A DNA stretch of 64,000 nt, taken from NCBI RefSeq assembly GCF_050296195.1, contig NZ_JBNKRB010000024.1. One strand, given 5' to 3'. Both the position numbers and the translations under genes were made by a program. Each line of letters starts with the position of its first letter. Positions within the stretch are counted from its first letter, which is position 1. The notes below the pieces were generated by a model. That model ran no database searches. It saw only the letters and a program-made list of their open reading frames with translations, and had not been told where the DNA came from. This DNA is from Gynuella sp050296195 (lineage in GTDB: Bacteria; Pseudomonadota; Gammaproteobacteria; Pseudomonadales; Natronospirillaceae). Shown here piece after piece: positions 26,116 through 37,133 of the stretch.

Positions 26116-29100
26116 AAGGTCTTCCTCGTGGTTTTTGTAAGTTCAGAATGTGTCTGATCCCCGGCAGATACAACATGCTGCAGGAAGACTTCCACCTGAT
26201 GTGGTTGCTGGTCATCCGTCAAAGGAATACAGGGTTGCACCAGCGTCACACCATCCAGAGTAATGCTCATGCCATTGCTGTCAGCAACCGTTTGTGTGAC
26301 CACAATTTCATAGACGGTGTTGCCAAAACGATAGTGGATTGAATAGGTCGTCCAGTGTTCCGGCAGACAGGGACGAATGCGTAAATTATCAGCCTCCCGC
26401 GTCAGACCCAGCAGCGACTCCAGAATCAGACGATACAGCCAGCCTGACGAACCTGTGTACCAGGTCCACCCCCCTCGCCCGTTGTGAGGTGAAACGCCAT
26501 AGACATCGGCGGCCACCACATAGGGTTCGACTTTGTAAATCGCCACATCCTGGGGAGTCTGACCATGATTAATCGGGTTGATCAGGTTCAACAGCTCCCA
26601 CGCGCGGCTGTCATCCAGAGCGGCAAATGCCATAGCTGCCCAGATGGCGGCATGAGTGTATTGACCGCCGTTTTCCCGCACGCCGGGGACGTAACCTTTG
26701 ATGTAACCGGGATTCATGTCCGAACGATCAAAGGGCGGGTCGAGCAACTGAATCAGTTTATGATCGCGCCGTACCAGATGCTGATCCAGTGCATCCATTG
26801 CAATACGGCAGCGCTCATCGTCACCCGCGCCCGACAACACCGACCAGCTCTGGGCGATGGAATCGATACTGCATTCGGGATTGACCGCAGAACCCAATGG
26901 CGTACCGTCATCAAACCAGGCACGACGATACCAGCCACCATCCCAGGCATGCTGTGCCAGATTGGCGCGCAGCTTTTTGGCCTCGGAGCGGCAGCGGCCG
27001 GCAAATCCGGGATCATCATGCCCTTCAGCCAGTTCGGCGAACCCCTGCAATACCTGATACAACAGGAAGCCCAGCCATACACTTTCACCCTGACCGTGAA
27101 TACCCACCAGATTCATGCCGTCGTTCCAATCGCCGGAACCCATCAGTGGCAGCCCTTTTTCGCCAAAGTTCAGGCCGTGTTGAATGGCACGCACACAATG
27201 CTGATACAGGCTGGCGGTTTCGTTGCCGGCGACCGGCAGGTCATAGTAAGACTCTTCATCGTCATTCAGTGGACGACCATCGATAAATCCAACCATTTCA
27301 TCCAGGATGCCGGTATCACCAGTACCAACAACATAGCGGCAGACGGCCAGCGGTAACCACAGATAGTCATCCGAGCAGCGGGTCCGTACACCTCGTCCCA
27401 GAGGTGGATGCCACCAGTGTTGAACATCGCCCTGAGAATACTGTCGACTGGCACATTGCAACAGATGTTGACGTAACAGTTCCGGTTGCGCATGCATCAG
27501 CGCCATTGCATCCTGCAACTGATCACGAAAACCGAAAGCACCACCAGATTGATAAAAACCACTTCGGGCCCAGAAACGGCAGGCCATTGTCTGGTACACC
27601 AGCCAGCCGTTGGCAAGCAGATTGAGGGCTACATCAGGAGTATCCACCTGTACCGCACCCAAGGTGCGTTGCCAGTATTGCTGTACCTGCTTCAGCGCTG
27701 CCCGGGCGGTACCGGATCGTCGCAGACGTTGGGCCAGTGCACGGGTCTGTGGCAGATCCTGCCCGGCTCCCAACCGAAAAATGATGTCACGGACCTGACC
27801 ATCCAACAGTTCGAACGGCACCTGGATCGCGCCACAGGGATCGAGCGCTGCGCCCAGCCGACCAGATAAATGTGCTCGTTTCAGAGCTTCGGGGCGACGC
27901 AACGTCCCATTACGGCCAAGAAATTCTGTACGGTCACCCGTGAGTGTGCGCGACAGATCGTCCACATCGAAAAATGCCACCCGAGTGCCAAATTCTGTGC
28001 TGTAGGCATTACGGGCAAACAGGGCCCCACTGTCGGCGTCGATTTCTGTGACCACGTGGAGGGCAGATTTCGACCGCAGATCACCCAGTACCCATTCCAC
28101 ATAACCAGTCGCAGATAAGCGCCTTGGGCGGCCCGATAGATTGCGCACCTTCAGAACCGAATATTTCACGCTGTCATGCAAATCCACATAAACGCAGAGT
28201 TCGGTCTGAATACCGTTTTCCGTATGTTCAAAAATGCTGTAGCCAAAACCGTGACGACTGACATAGGGCGTGGCTCCCCTGCTCGGCTGTGGCGACGGTG
28301 ACCAGTAATAGCCAGTATCCTCATCCCGCAGGTACAGAGCCTCACCGCCAGATGCACCGACCGCGTCTTCGCTCCAAGGGGTCAGGCGGTATTCATGAGC
28401 ATTCTCACTCCAGGTGTAGGCCAGCCCGCTTTCTGCCACCACGCTGCCAAAATGTGGATTGGCCAGTACATTCACCCAGGGTGCAGGAGTCTGGTGATCC
28501 TGACTGGTGGTTATTATATATTCACGGCCATCGGCGCTGAATCCACCGACACCGTTACCCAATAACAGGTCTTTTCTGGGTCTGCCGGACGGATCGGCAG
28601 ACTTATAGCGCAGCGTCCGGGTGGTAGCCAGCGCCGGTACCCGACGTTCCGCCAGCTGACGCCGGTTCACCTGTTCTTCCAGTGTGCCCCGATTGTCGGA
28701 CAGGATGGCACGCGCGACGGCCTGTAACAAAATGCGGTCTTCACTGGAAATCTGTTCGGCCGAGCGAACGAAGATACCTCCCGGCCGGTCTATGGCATGC
28801 GCTTCGATGCCGGTGGCAATCAGTCCCATGATCTGGTCCTGTAGGCGTTGGCGGTAGCCAATGTGGTCCTCATTCCAAATAACCAGATCCACCATCAGCC
28901 CTTTCAAACGCCAGTAGGCATGGCACTGAATCAGCTGTCGGGCCAGTTCAATATGATCACTGCTGGCGATTTTCAGTAAGACGATGGGCAGATCACCGGA
29001 AATGGCATATCCCCACAGGCCGGACTGGCTGCGGCGATTCTGCATCAGTACTGAGGAGTCAGACCGCAATACCGCGTTTGCGTACAGGATGGAGCTGGCC

Positions 29101-32100
29101 AGGCGGCGATACAAACTGGCATCGCCCTCGCTGGCGTTGATCTGACGCAGAATAACACCACTGTGGGTCCAGGCCAGATCCAGCACGCGGTTGGTCAGAT
29201 GCCGGTCCTGATATTTGCCGATCAGGGCCAGACAGGCGTCACGGCTGTGCGCCACGCCCGTCACAAGATCCAACGTGATGGTTTTTTCGGTCGTGAGACT
29301 GAACGGGCACCGGATGGCAACGATGGGATCCAATACCGAACCCTGGTTACCAGACAATTCGCCGGTTTTTCTCAATGCCTGCGGTGCCACCAGCGTGCGG
29401 CCTCGACCGATAAAACACATGCGGTCGGTCTCAGCAGACATTTTGCCGATGTCAAAATCTTCATCATTGCCATGCACCGCCAGCAGCTGAAACATGTATG
29501 GGGCTTTGTCATCGATGGAACGGGGTCGCCGGGTACAAATGATTGCGTTGGCTCCGGGCAGAATCTCCGTCTGTACAAACAGATTGCTGAATGACGGCTG
29601 CATCATGTCTGCAGCCACGGGGGCCAGCACAACTTCCGCATAACTGGTCACCTCCAGCGATCGTCGCTCAGATGAACGGTTGGTGATACGTACCCGACGC
29701 AACTCGATATCGTCTTCCGGTGATACTACGATTTCAGAATGGGTTTCGATGTCCTGATCACGACGGCGATATTCGGCACGCCCTTCAGAGAACAGCGCAC
29801 TGTAAGACTGGGCATTTTTGAGTGTGGGTTGATGGGTGGCTGACCAGAACTCCCCACTGCCGGTGTCGCGCAGATAAATGAACGAGCCCCAGTTATCGCA
29901 GGTGGTATCTTCGCGCCAGCGGGTAACGGCCAGATCCTTGCAACGGCTGTATCCACCGCCTGCGTTAGTCAGCATCACGTGATATTGACCATTGGACAGC
30001 AGTTGCACTTCCGGTGTCTGGGTGTCCGGCCCGACCGCAGCAAATACAGAATTTTCCGCAGCTTCAAACAGGGCACCCGCCTCTGCATTCTCATCAATGA
30101 GGGGTTGAAAAATGGTCGCTTTGGGGATTTTTTCCTGCAGCAACAGCAGCGCCGACTGACACAGCGGATCAGATTCGAAGCGGCGCTGCATGGGTCGATC
30201 CAGCAGACGAAATGCCAGGGCCAGCAGACTCATACCCTGGTGGTGGGCCATGAACGAACGCACCACTACACTGGTCTGATTCCGTGTTAAGCGCGCGGGG
30301 GTATAGTCGACGGCTTCGTACATTCCGTAACGGCCTTCCAGGCCATTAGCCGCCAATCGTTGCAAATTGGCACAGGCAGCCTCCGGAGCCACCATCAGAG
30401 CCAGTGCCGATGCATACGGCGCGATAACCAGATCTTCTGCCATGCCGCGCTTCAGCCCAAGACCCGGGACACCAAAAGCGTGATACTGATAGTTGAGGCC
30501 GGCATCAATGCTATTGTATCCGGATTCCGACACTCCCCAGGGCACTGAACACTGTTGTCCGTAAGCAATTTGCCGCGCCACGGCAGCGCGACAGGTCTGG
30601 TCCAGCAATGTGCCTGCATAGCTGGGCATGACCAGCATCGGCATCAAGTACTCAAACATCGAGCCACTCCAGGAGACCAAGACCGGATCGCCACCAGCGG
30701 TGGTCAGCAGACGACCCAGTGCAAACCAGCTTTCCTGCGGCACCTGCCCCTGGGCAATGGCAACAAAACTGCACAACCGCGCTTCCGATGCGAGCAGATC
30801 ATAAAAACCGGCATCACGGCGCAACTCATCGACGTTATAACCGACGGCGAGCAGATGTCGCGTGTTGTCGTACAGAAAATCATATTCCATGGCCGCAAAC
30901 CCATTCGCCTGCTGCGCCAGTTGAGCCGCCTGCGAGATTCGCCGGGTCAGATACTCATTCCCCGTGTGAGTCAGTCTGCGTAGCAGGGTCAGCCAGGCAC
31001 TTTCGTCAGGAGTCATAGGGTCTTGCAGGCGGGTGTCAATGGCTATCAATTGCGCTGTGCTGCGTTTTGTCAGTTCACCCAAGGTAGGAATGTCCGCATC
31101 TTCGACGAACATCGATAGACTGCCAGGCGCCTCAGACATAGTCAGCCAGGGTGCGAGCAAATTCAAATCCTGCAACGCACAATGACATTGTTTTTGCAGG
31201 TCATCGGCCCAGGTACGGGCCTCGGTTTCAGGGGCAAGACTGGCAGCCAACTCATCGATACATCGAATCAGGGACGTCAGTTGCTGACTGGCGGCGCTGA
31301 GATTAGCGGGCGGATGAGCGCAGGCAGCATCCAATATATTACGCACCGGTTCGAGCACCATTTCTGCATCGGATCCCAGAGCCATTTCCCTGTCAATATC
31401 GGCCACAATACCCTGCTCGACGATATCCAAAGTGGTGGCGAGTCCGGTCAAAAAGCGCGGATGCAGGACTTTCTGTTCCGGCAGATCCTGCAAGGCAACT
31501 CTCAGGGTGAGTAAATGTCCGGCCAGATTGCCACTGTCGACGGAGGAGATGTAATGAGGATGCAGGGGCAGCAGAGTCTCGGTGTCATACCAGTTGTAGA
31601 AATGACCCCGATGCCGTTTCAGCTGATCGAGCGTGTTAAAGCAGTCGGCGGTGCGTTGCAGTAGTACTCCGGCCGGAATGAAACCAAAATCACAAGCTGT
31701 CACATTGGCGAGCAGCGACAGGCCGATGTTGGTGGGTGATGTGCGATGCGCAACCACCGGGCCGGGGTGCTCCTGAACATTGTCTGGTACCAGCCAATGA
31801 TCATCGGCACCGGCGAAGTGATCAAAATAGGCCCAGGATTTTCGGGCAATGCGTTGTAAAAAGCGGGTCTGTTCGGAGTTCAGGGTTACCTCAAGATCCG
31901 GTTGCGGCAGGCTTAGCCACCAGGCTAATCCAGGTGCCACAAACCAGAGCGCGAGAAGCGGCAATGGAGTCAGTACCTCAGGTCTCAGCAACAGCAGGCC
32001 AACCACGTTCAGGGCTGCCAGCGCCGGTGCCGCCCACAAGATGCAGACAAACCCCGCGATACCTGTTCCGTAACGATTTTGCTGCTCAGCAAAGGTGGAT

Positions 32101-34916
32101 GTGGACCATTCCAGCAGGCCTTGATGACGGAACAACATGCGTCCTGCGCTGCGCAGAATGGCCGCCAGATTGAACACTGCTTCGTGTGGCAGGCAGGCTA
32201 GTCGAAATACCGCCTGACCCAAGCTGTGGCCGGTGCTGTCCAGTATGGCGTGCAAATGATGCTTCCATAGCATCCCCTTGGGTTTGGAGCCGCCGGCCAA
32301 TAGCCCGGCCAGCACTGGCGGTAGCAGTAAGATAGCCACGGCAGCAAGGGTCCAGACGCCGGTATCCGGCATCACCCACCAACCTGTGAGTAAGAGCAGC
32401 AACAGCACCAATGGCTCTACGCTGCGGCGCAGATTGTCAAAAATTTTCCAGCGTGACAGTGCCGACAATGGATTTCTGACGGTGCGGCCTTCGGGTCCGG
32501 GCACCCATGGCAACAGCCAACGGGCAATTTGCCAGTCGCCCCGGATCCACCGTTCACGCCGGCACATGTCGGTATCGTAACGTACCGGATATTCCTCATA
32601 TAATTGCACGTCACTGAGCAGGCCCGAGCGTGCATAGCAGCCTTCCAGCAAATCGTGGCTGAGAATGCGGTTTTCCGGCAGTTGATTTTTTAAGACCTGA
32701 TCAAAAGCATCCACATCGTAGATGCCCTTGCCGATAAAAGATCCTTCGCCAAACAAATCCTGATACACGTCCGACACCGAACGGGTGTAAGGGTCAATAC
32801 CAGGCTCCTCGCCACACAACCGGGCATAGCGGGACCGATTTGTGCCCGCCAGACTGGCCGCCATGCGTGGCTGCAGAATGCCATAACCGCTGCAGATCCG
32901 CCGTTTGTTGCCGTCGAAACGGGGGCGATTAAGCGGGTGCGCCATGGTCGCAACGAACTGGCGTGCCGAATCGCGTGGTAATTGGGTGTCGGTATCCAGC
33001 GTGATCACATATTTCACGGTCGACAGTGCGCCGATTTGGCCAACGATCAGACTGAAATATTTATCCCCGCAGCCACGCAACAATGCATTCAGATCTGCCA
33101 GCTTACCGCGCTTGCGTTCATACCCCATCCACATCCGCTCCTGTCGATTCCAGCTGCGCGGACGATGGAGCAAAAAGAAACGGTCCTCCCTGATGGTGGC
33201 GGTTGGCGGACTCCGGTATTTTGCATTCAGTTTTTCAATGCCGATGCGTGCCTGCTGCAACAGCGCGTTGTCTTCGTTGCGGTGGTCTTCCTGCGCATCA
33301 CGAAAATCTGTCAGTAGCGCGAAATGTATATGGGCATCGCGGTTGCCGAGAAACCGTACTTCCAGCGCTTCCAACAGACACTCAGTGTCGCGGATGCTGC
33401 GCAGAAGGGTGGGAATCACAACCAGTGTGCACATCTCCCGCGGCAGTCCTCTAGCATAATCCATGCGTGGCAGCCGCTTAGGTTCGACCACTAGAGTGGC
33501 AATCCAGTTTACCAGCATCGATGCCAATTGACTGGACGCCAATGCCGCCAGTATGCCCAGGGTCGACAATCGCCAGCCCTCAATGCCGGCAGAGTATGCC
33601 AATCCCCACAGCAACGCGGTGAATATGGCGGTGAGTAGCGTAATGGCACTCAAGTACCAGATGAACGGCATCCGGATACCCCGCGTGCGTCGTAGCGACG
33701 CCAAAGGACCCGGCGCAGTCAGTGCATCATCCAACTGTGATCGTCCACGATCGATCAGATAAAAACCAACATGGGCCGCGGGCGCTTCACGACCATATTG
33801 CCGGGCCCCCTCAATAGCCAGTGTGAGGACGATATGTGTGATCTCGGCTTCGGAAAACGGAGTGCGTTTGGCGAGTCCATCAATGACCTGACGGTAGCGA
33901 TCCCGCGTGGCGAAATCCATGCTGCCGTAAACCCCGCTACTGTCTTGCTGCAACAGTTGTTCGACACAGCTACTGTTTTCGACAAATTCACGCCAGTCCA
34001 TGGCTCCCAGCCAACGCAGGCTGGCAATGGAATTGCTGATGGAGACCTGATCTGCCGCTTGCTGCTGATTCTCACTCTGTACCATTTGTTCAATCGTGAG
34101 ACTGGACTCGGCCAGCCGTTGCTCGATCCAGCTCAATGGCAGAGCCAGTGCCGGCCCATGTCCCTGTAACCGGCGCGCAAGTTCTGCCACAAATGGACTG
34201 ACCATGGGCGGATTGGAGCGTGCCATGTCAGCGATGATCAGGATCAAGCTTTTCGGATCGCGCTCAGCAACTTCCATCATCTGGCTGGCCCATAGCTGAG
34301 CTTGATTCAGATACAGACGCGCATCCGCGATATGGACACTGACACGACGCAGATTTTCGATCAGAGCCAGTCGTAACATGATCGGTATGGCCCACAGTTC
34401 TCCCAGTGTGAGCGGAGTGACCGTTTGGTAGGCCGCAACAAAACGATTCAGTATTTCGGCGTCTACCCGGCCATCACCGTGGGAAATGGCATTGAGTGCG
34501 ATGTCATACACCCGTGGCAAACCCTGTGACACACCCTGTTCCAGCCGTGGCAGTTCTCGACTATAACCTTTCGGAAGGTGATGACGCGCGGTGCGGATTT
34601 GCTCTTCGATCAAATAGAAATTGTCCAGCAACCACTCACCTGCCGGCGCAATGCGTTGATGATCCTTGATGATGGTCATCAATAACCTGCAGGTCGCCGT
34701 CAATACTTGTTCGTTGGTAGCGAGTCGCTTGAGCAACAGATCCCGTTTGCAGAATGTGCGGGTAATGTGTGTCTTTGCCAGCGCCTTGCCGTGCTGTTCC
34801 ATCTGGTCTGCACTGAACAACTCGGCCCTTAGCGGTGCCTGATCCGTGCCATTGACAGGCTTGAACCAGGTGCGGACGGTGTGTAATAAATTCCGGGGTA
34901 TTATAGTTATGATCAT
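26112..34916 (-). CDS. ndvB: Cyclic beta-1,2-glucan synthase (NdvB/ChvB type)
   Basis: The product is about 2934 residues from the ATG at 34916; a start 39 bases earlier is possible. Family order is seen. An N-terminal region is followed by membrane segments near 430-500 and a glycosyltransferase part with YVITLDTDTQLPRDSARQFV, YDVDAFDQVL and RRERWIRGDWQ. More membrane segments (about 830-1000) and the glycoamylase-like region follow. Two beta-sandwich/GH94 modules come next, with the phosphorylase catalytic segment LMGSGDWNDGMNLVG. The enzyme initiates, extends and cyclises beta-1,2-glucans, which act in osmotic adaptation and host interaction. It is downstream of a GGDEF-EAL protein by 60 bases and upstream of a histidine phosphatase. 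Confidence 0.93.
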   Translation of the reverse strand: MIITIIPRNLLHTVRTWFKPVNGTDQAPLRAELFSADQMEQHGKALAKTHITRTFCKRDLLLKRLATNEQVLTATCRLLMTIIKDHQRIAPAGEWLLDNFYLIEEQIRTARHHLPKGYSRELPRLEQGVSQGLPRVYDIALNAISHGDGRVDAEILNRFVAAYQTVTPLTLGELWAIPIMLRLALIENLRRVSVHIADARLYLNQAQLWASQMMEVAERDPKSLILIIADMARSNPPMVSPFVAELARRLQGHGPALALPLSWIEQRLAESSLTIEQMVQSENQQQAADQVSISNSIASLRWLGAMDWREFVENSSCVEQLLQQDSSGVYGSMDFATRDRYRQVIDGLAKRTPFSEAEITHIVLTLAIEGARQYGREAPAAHVGFYLIDRGRSQLDDALTAPGPLASLRRTRGIRMPFIWYLSAITLLTAIFTALLWGLAYSAGIEGWRLSTLGILAALASSQLASMLVNWIATLVVEPKRLPRMDYARGLPREMCTLVVIPTLLRSIRDTECLLEALEVRFLGNRDAHIHFALLTDFRDAQEDHRNEDNALLQQARIGIEKLNAKYRSPPTATIREDRFFLLHRPRSWNRQERMWMGYERKRGKLADLNALLRGCGDKYFSLIVGQIGALSTVKYVITLDTDTQLPRDSARQFVATMAHPLNRPRFDGNKRRICSGYGILQPRMAASLAGTNRSRYARLCGEEPGIDPYTRSVSDVYQDLFGEGSFIGKGIYDVDAFDQVLKNQLPENRILSHDLLEGCYARSGLLSDVQLYEEYPVRYDTDMCRRERWIRGDWQIARWLLPWVPGPEGRTVRNPLSALSRWKIFDNLRRSVEPLVLLLLLLTGWWVMPDTGVWTLAAVAILLLPPVLAGLLAGGSKPKGMLWKHHLHAILDSTGHSLGQAVFRLACLPHEAVFNLAAILRSAGRMLFRHQGLLEWSTSTFAEQQNRYGTGIAGFVCILWAAPALAALNVVGLLLLRPEVLTPLPLLALWFVAPGLAWWLSLPQPDLEVTLNSEQTRFLQRIARKSWAYFDHFAGADDHWLVPDNVQEHPGPVVAHRTSPTNIGLSLLANVTACDFGFIPAGVLLQRTADCFNTLDQLKRHRGHFYNWYDTETLLPLHPHYISSVDSGNLAGHLLTLRVALQDLPEQKVLHPRFLTGLATTLDIVEQGIVADIDREMALGSDAEMVLEPVRNILDAACAHPPANLSAASQQLTSLIRCIDELAASLAPETEARTWADDLQKQCHCALQDLNLLAPWLTMSEAPGSLSMFVEDADIPTLGELTKRSTAQLIAIDTRLQDPMTPDESAWLTLLRRLTHTGNEYLTRRISQAAQLAQQANGFAAMEYDFLYDNTRHLLAVGYNVDELRRDAGFYDLLASEARLCSFVAIAQGQVPQESWFALGRLLTTAGGDPVLVSWSGSMFEYLMPMLVMPSYAGTLLDQTCRAAVARQIAYGQQCSVPWGVSESGYNSIDAGLNYQYHAFGVPGLGLKRGMAEDLVIAPYASALALMVAPEAACANLQRLAANGLEGRYGMYEAVDYTPARLTRNQTSVVVRSFMAHHQGMSLLALAFRLLDRPMQRRFESDPLCQSALLLLQEKIPKATIFQPLIDENAEAGALFEAAENSVFAAVGPDTQTPEVQLLSNGQYHVMLTNAGGGYSRCKDLAVTRWREDTTCDNWGSFIYLRDTGSGEFWSATHQPTLKNAQSYSALFSEGRAEYRRRDQDIETHSEIVVSPEDDIELRRVRITNRSSERRSLEVTSYAEVVLAPVAADMMQPSFSNLFVQTEILPGANAIICTRRPRSIDDKAPYMFQLLAVHGNDEDFDIGKMSAETDRMCFIGRGRTLVAPQALRKTGELSGNQGSVLDPIVAIRCPFSLTTEKTITLDLVTGVAHSRDACLALIGKYQDRHLTNRVLDLAWTHSGVILRQINASEGDASLYRRLASSILYANAVLRSDSSVLMQNRRSQSGLWGYAISGDLPIVLLKIASSDHIELARQLIQCHAYWRLKGLMVDLVIWNEDHIGYRQRLQDQIMGLIATGIEAHAIDRPGGIFVRSAEQISSEDRILLQAVARAILSDNRGTLEEQVNRRQLAERRVPALATTRTLRYKSADPSGRPRKDLLLGNGVGGFSADGREYIITTSQDHQTPAPWVNVLANPHFGSVVAESGLAYTWSENAHEYRLTPWSEDAVGASGGEALYLRDEDTGYYWSPSPQPSRGATPYVSRHGFGYSIFEHTENGIQTELCVYVDLHDSVKYSVLKVRNLSGRPRRLSATGYVEWVLGDLRSKSALHVVTEIDADSGALFARNAYSTEFGTRVAFFDVDDLSRTLTGDRTEFLGRNGTLRRPEALKRAHLSGRLGAALDPCGAIQVPFELLDGQVRDIIFRLGAGQDLPQTRALAQRLRRSGTARAALKQVQQYWQRTLGAVQVDTPDVALNLLANGWLVYQTMACRFWARSGFYQSGGAFGFRDQLQDAMALMHAQPELLRQHLLQCASRQYSQGDVQHWWHPPLGRGVRTRCSDDYLWLPLAVCRYVVGTGDTGILDEMVGFIDGRPLNDDEESYYDLPVAGNETASLYQHCVRAIQHGLNFGEKGLPLMGSGDWNDGMNLVGIHGQGESVWLGFLLYQVLQGFAELAEGHDDPGFAGRCRSEAKKLRANLAQHAWDGGWYRRAWFDDGTPLGSAVNPECSIDSIAQSWSVLSGAGDDERCRIAMDALDQHLVRRDHKLIQLLDPPFDRSDMNPGYIKGYVPGVRENGGQYTHAAIWAAMAFAALDDSRAWELLNLINPINHGQTPQDVAIYKVEPYVVAADVYGVSPHNGRGGWTWYTGSSGWLYRLILESLLGLTREADNLRIRPCLPEHWTTYSIHYRFGNTVYEIVVTQTVADSNGMSITLDGVTLVQPCIPLTDDQQPHQVEVFLQHVVSAGDQTHSELTKTTRKTL

Positions 34917-34976
34917 TCCCTCATGAGAGAGTTGTTGAGCAGCACAGATCGTCATTCCTGTGCTGTCGGCCTGATA

Positions 34977-37133
34977 TCAAGCCTGTTTGCCTTCAGAAGT
35001 GCCGTCATTTTGATGCTTCAGCAGGTATTCAAATTCGCCCGCTTCCAACGGGTGGCCAAAGTGAAAGCCTTGCCCTGTATCGCACTGTTGCGCTCGCAAC
35101 ATCATTAACTGCTGTCGATCTTCCACGCCCTTTGCAACCACCTGTTGTTTGAAATTGTGTCCTATGTCAATAACCGCACTGATGATCGCGGCGGCGTCGG
35201 GATTGGTGGCCATGTCATGCACAAATGCGCGGTCTATTTTTAAGGTGTCAATGGCGTAGTGCTTCAGGAAACTGAGACTGGAGTGGCCGGTACCGAAATC
35301 ATCAATAACCAGACGTACCCCCATGGTCATCAGTATCTGGAGTGTCCGATGAAATGCTTCTGTATCCTGGGTCAACACCTGCTCTGTAAGCTCTAGTTTC
35401 AGATAATTCGCAGGTAAGCCGGTTTCCCTCAGAATGTTCGCCAGCTCGGTGATGAACTGTGAATGGCTCAGTTCTACCATGGAAACATTCACTGCCACCG
35501 GCACCGGTCGCAAACCAGCTGCCAGCCAACCGCTGAGCTGGATGCAGGTTTGGCGCAACACCCAGCGCCCAATCGGTACAATCAGGCCACTCTCTACAGA
35601 GACCGGTATAAAATGATCTGGGTGCACCAGCCCCTGTTCCGGATCCAGCCAGCGGATCAGGGCTTCTGCACCGGTCATGACACCTGATTTCAGATCAAAC
35701 TGAGGCTGATAGTGCAGCACGAATTCCTGCTGTTTAAGCGCGCGCCGTAAATTATTTTCGAGCAACAAGCGCTGCATGACACAGTTGTTCATATCCACTC
35801 GAAAAAACTGGTAATTATTGCGGCCACTGGACTTGGCGTGATACATCGCGGTATCGGCGCTTTTCATCATGCTGTCGACACTGTCGCCATCGTTCGGGTA
35901 GACACTGATTCCGATGCTGACACTGACTTGTAGCTCGTGGGTACCAATAAAATGAGGCTGTGCCATAGCGGCCAGAATTTTGCCCGCCACCAGAGCCGCG
36001 TCCTGCGGATGCTCGATCTCCGTCAGCAAAATCACAAACTCATCACCACCGTGACGGCACACCGCATCTGACGCTCGTGCGCAGCTCTGCAACCGATCAG
36101 CTACTGATATCAACAGCTGATCACCAACCGCATGACCGAGGGAATCATTGATGTACTTAAAATAATCCAGGTCCAGAAACAATAAACCGACTTGTCTGTG
36201 GTGACGTTGAGCCTGCACAATGGCCAGCGCCAGACGCTCCTGCAACAGCAGCCGATTCGGCTTCCCGGTAAGAACATCGTGCTGGGCCAGATGTGTCATC
36301 TTTAAGGCCATCTCACGCGAAGCACCGACATCGTGAAACACCATTACCGCGCCCAACACCTGACCCTGGTGATTATGAATCGGCGCGGTGGAGTCCTCGA
36401 TGGCTAATTCGAAACCGTCACGGCGAATCAGCATGCAATTGGCCACCAACCCAACCGCCTGATTCTCACGGATAGCGGCTTGCACCGGATTTTCTGCGAT
36501 TTCTCGGGTTCTGCAGTCGATGATTTTTAATACCTCGGCCAGCGGCCGGCCAATTGCTTCTTCCTGATGCCAGCCGGTCATGGTTTCCGCCATCAGATTC
36601 AGATAAGTGACGATGCCCACCATGTCGGTAGCCACAACGGCATCACCGATGGAGTTGAGCGTTACCTCGGCCCGCTCATGGGCATTGAGCAGGACAGCTT
36701 TCGATTCGAGTAATATGTTTTCTGTCTGTTTGCGTTCGGCGACATAGCGAAGAGCTCTTGGCAGCCAATGGGAATTCACGAATTGCTTGCCCAGATAGTC
36801 ATAGGCACCTTTCTTCATCAGTGCACGTGCAGTATCTTCAGTTTCTGGATTGCTGAGCGCTAGAATCAACGCTTCAGGAGCGGCTTCGAATAATGGAATG
36901 AATGCCTCCGGCCCCTCTGCGTCAGGTAGGGTAAGATCCAGTAAAATGATATCGAAACGCTCGGCAGGATTACCCTGACAACGCGCCAGACGCTGCACAG
37001 CAGCTGAGATTTGCGTTACCCATTGCACCCGGAAAACGCTGTTGTCGCCTTTCGCCAGAGCAAGCCGGATAAGTCTGGCGTCGCTTTCCTTGTCTTCCAC
37101 CAACAGAACATTGACAGTATAGTTTTTCATCAC
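34977..37133 (-). CDS. Response regulator with PAS, GGDEF and EAL domains
   Basis: The 718-residue protein has a receiver domain (VLLVEDKESDARLIRLAL, phospho-acceptor Asp in IILLDLTLPD). A PAS domain (about 145-265) follows, then a GGDEF domain with an intact RHGGDEFVILL and an EAL domain with intact TGAEALIRW and IDDFGTGHSSLSFLKHY. Both cyclic-di-GMP synthesis and breakdown are chemically possible. Several EAL positions deviate (VVAKGVEDRQQL retains the terminal Glu). It is 60 bases upstream of the cyclic glucan synthase gene and in the same direction, so it may set c-di-GMP for that pathway. The cognate kinase is not in the window. Confidence 0.92.
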   Translation of the reverse strand: MMKNYTVNVLLVEDKESDARLIRLALAKGDNSVFRVQWVTQISAAVQRLARCQGNPAERFDIILLDLTLPDAEGPEAFIPLFEAAPEALILALSNPETEDTARALMKKGAYDYLGKQFVNSHWLPRALRYVAERKQTENILLESKAVLLNAHERAEVTLNSIGDAVVATDMVGIVTYLNLMAETMTGWHQEEAIGRPLAEVLKIIDCRTREIAENPVQAAIRENQAVGLVANCMLIRRDGFELAIEDSTAPIHNHQGQVLGAVMVFHDVGASREMALKMTHLAQHDVLTGKPNRLLLQERLALAIVQAQRHHRQVGLLFLDLDYFKYINDSLGHAVGDQLLISVADRLQSCARASDAVCRHGGDEFVILLTEIEHPQDAALVAGKILAAMAQPHFIGTHELQVSVSIGISVYPNDGDSVDSMMKSADTAMYHAKSSGRNNYQFFRVDMNNCVMQRLLLENNLRRALKQQEFVLHYQPQFDLKSGVMTGAEALIRWLDPEQGLVHPDHFIPVSVESGLIVPIGRWVLRQTCIQLSGWLAAGLRPVPVAVNVSMVELSHSQFITELANILRETGLPANYLKLELTEQVLTQDTEAFHRTLQILMTMGVRLVIDDFGTGHSSLSFLKHYAIDTLKIDRAFVHDMATNPDAAAIISAVIDIGHNFKQQVVAKGVEDRQQLMMLRAQQCDTGQGFHFGHPLEAGEFEYLLKHQNDGTSEGKQA

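Noticed and set aside
26148..34299. Many long plus-strand frames opposite the glucan synthase gene
   Set aside because: They are antisense shadows in GC-richer coding DNA. None has a domain match, and the minus-strand protein is clear over its whole length.
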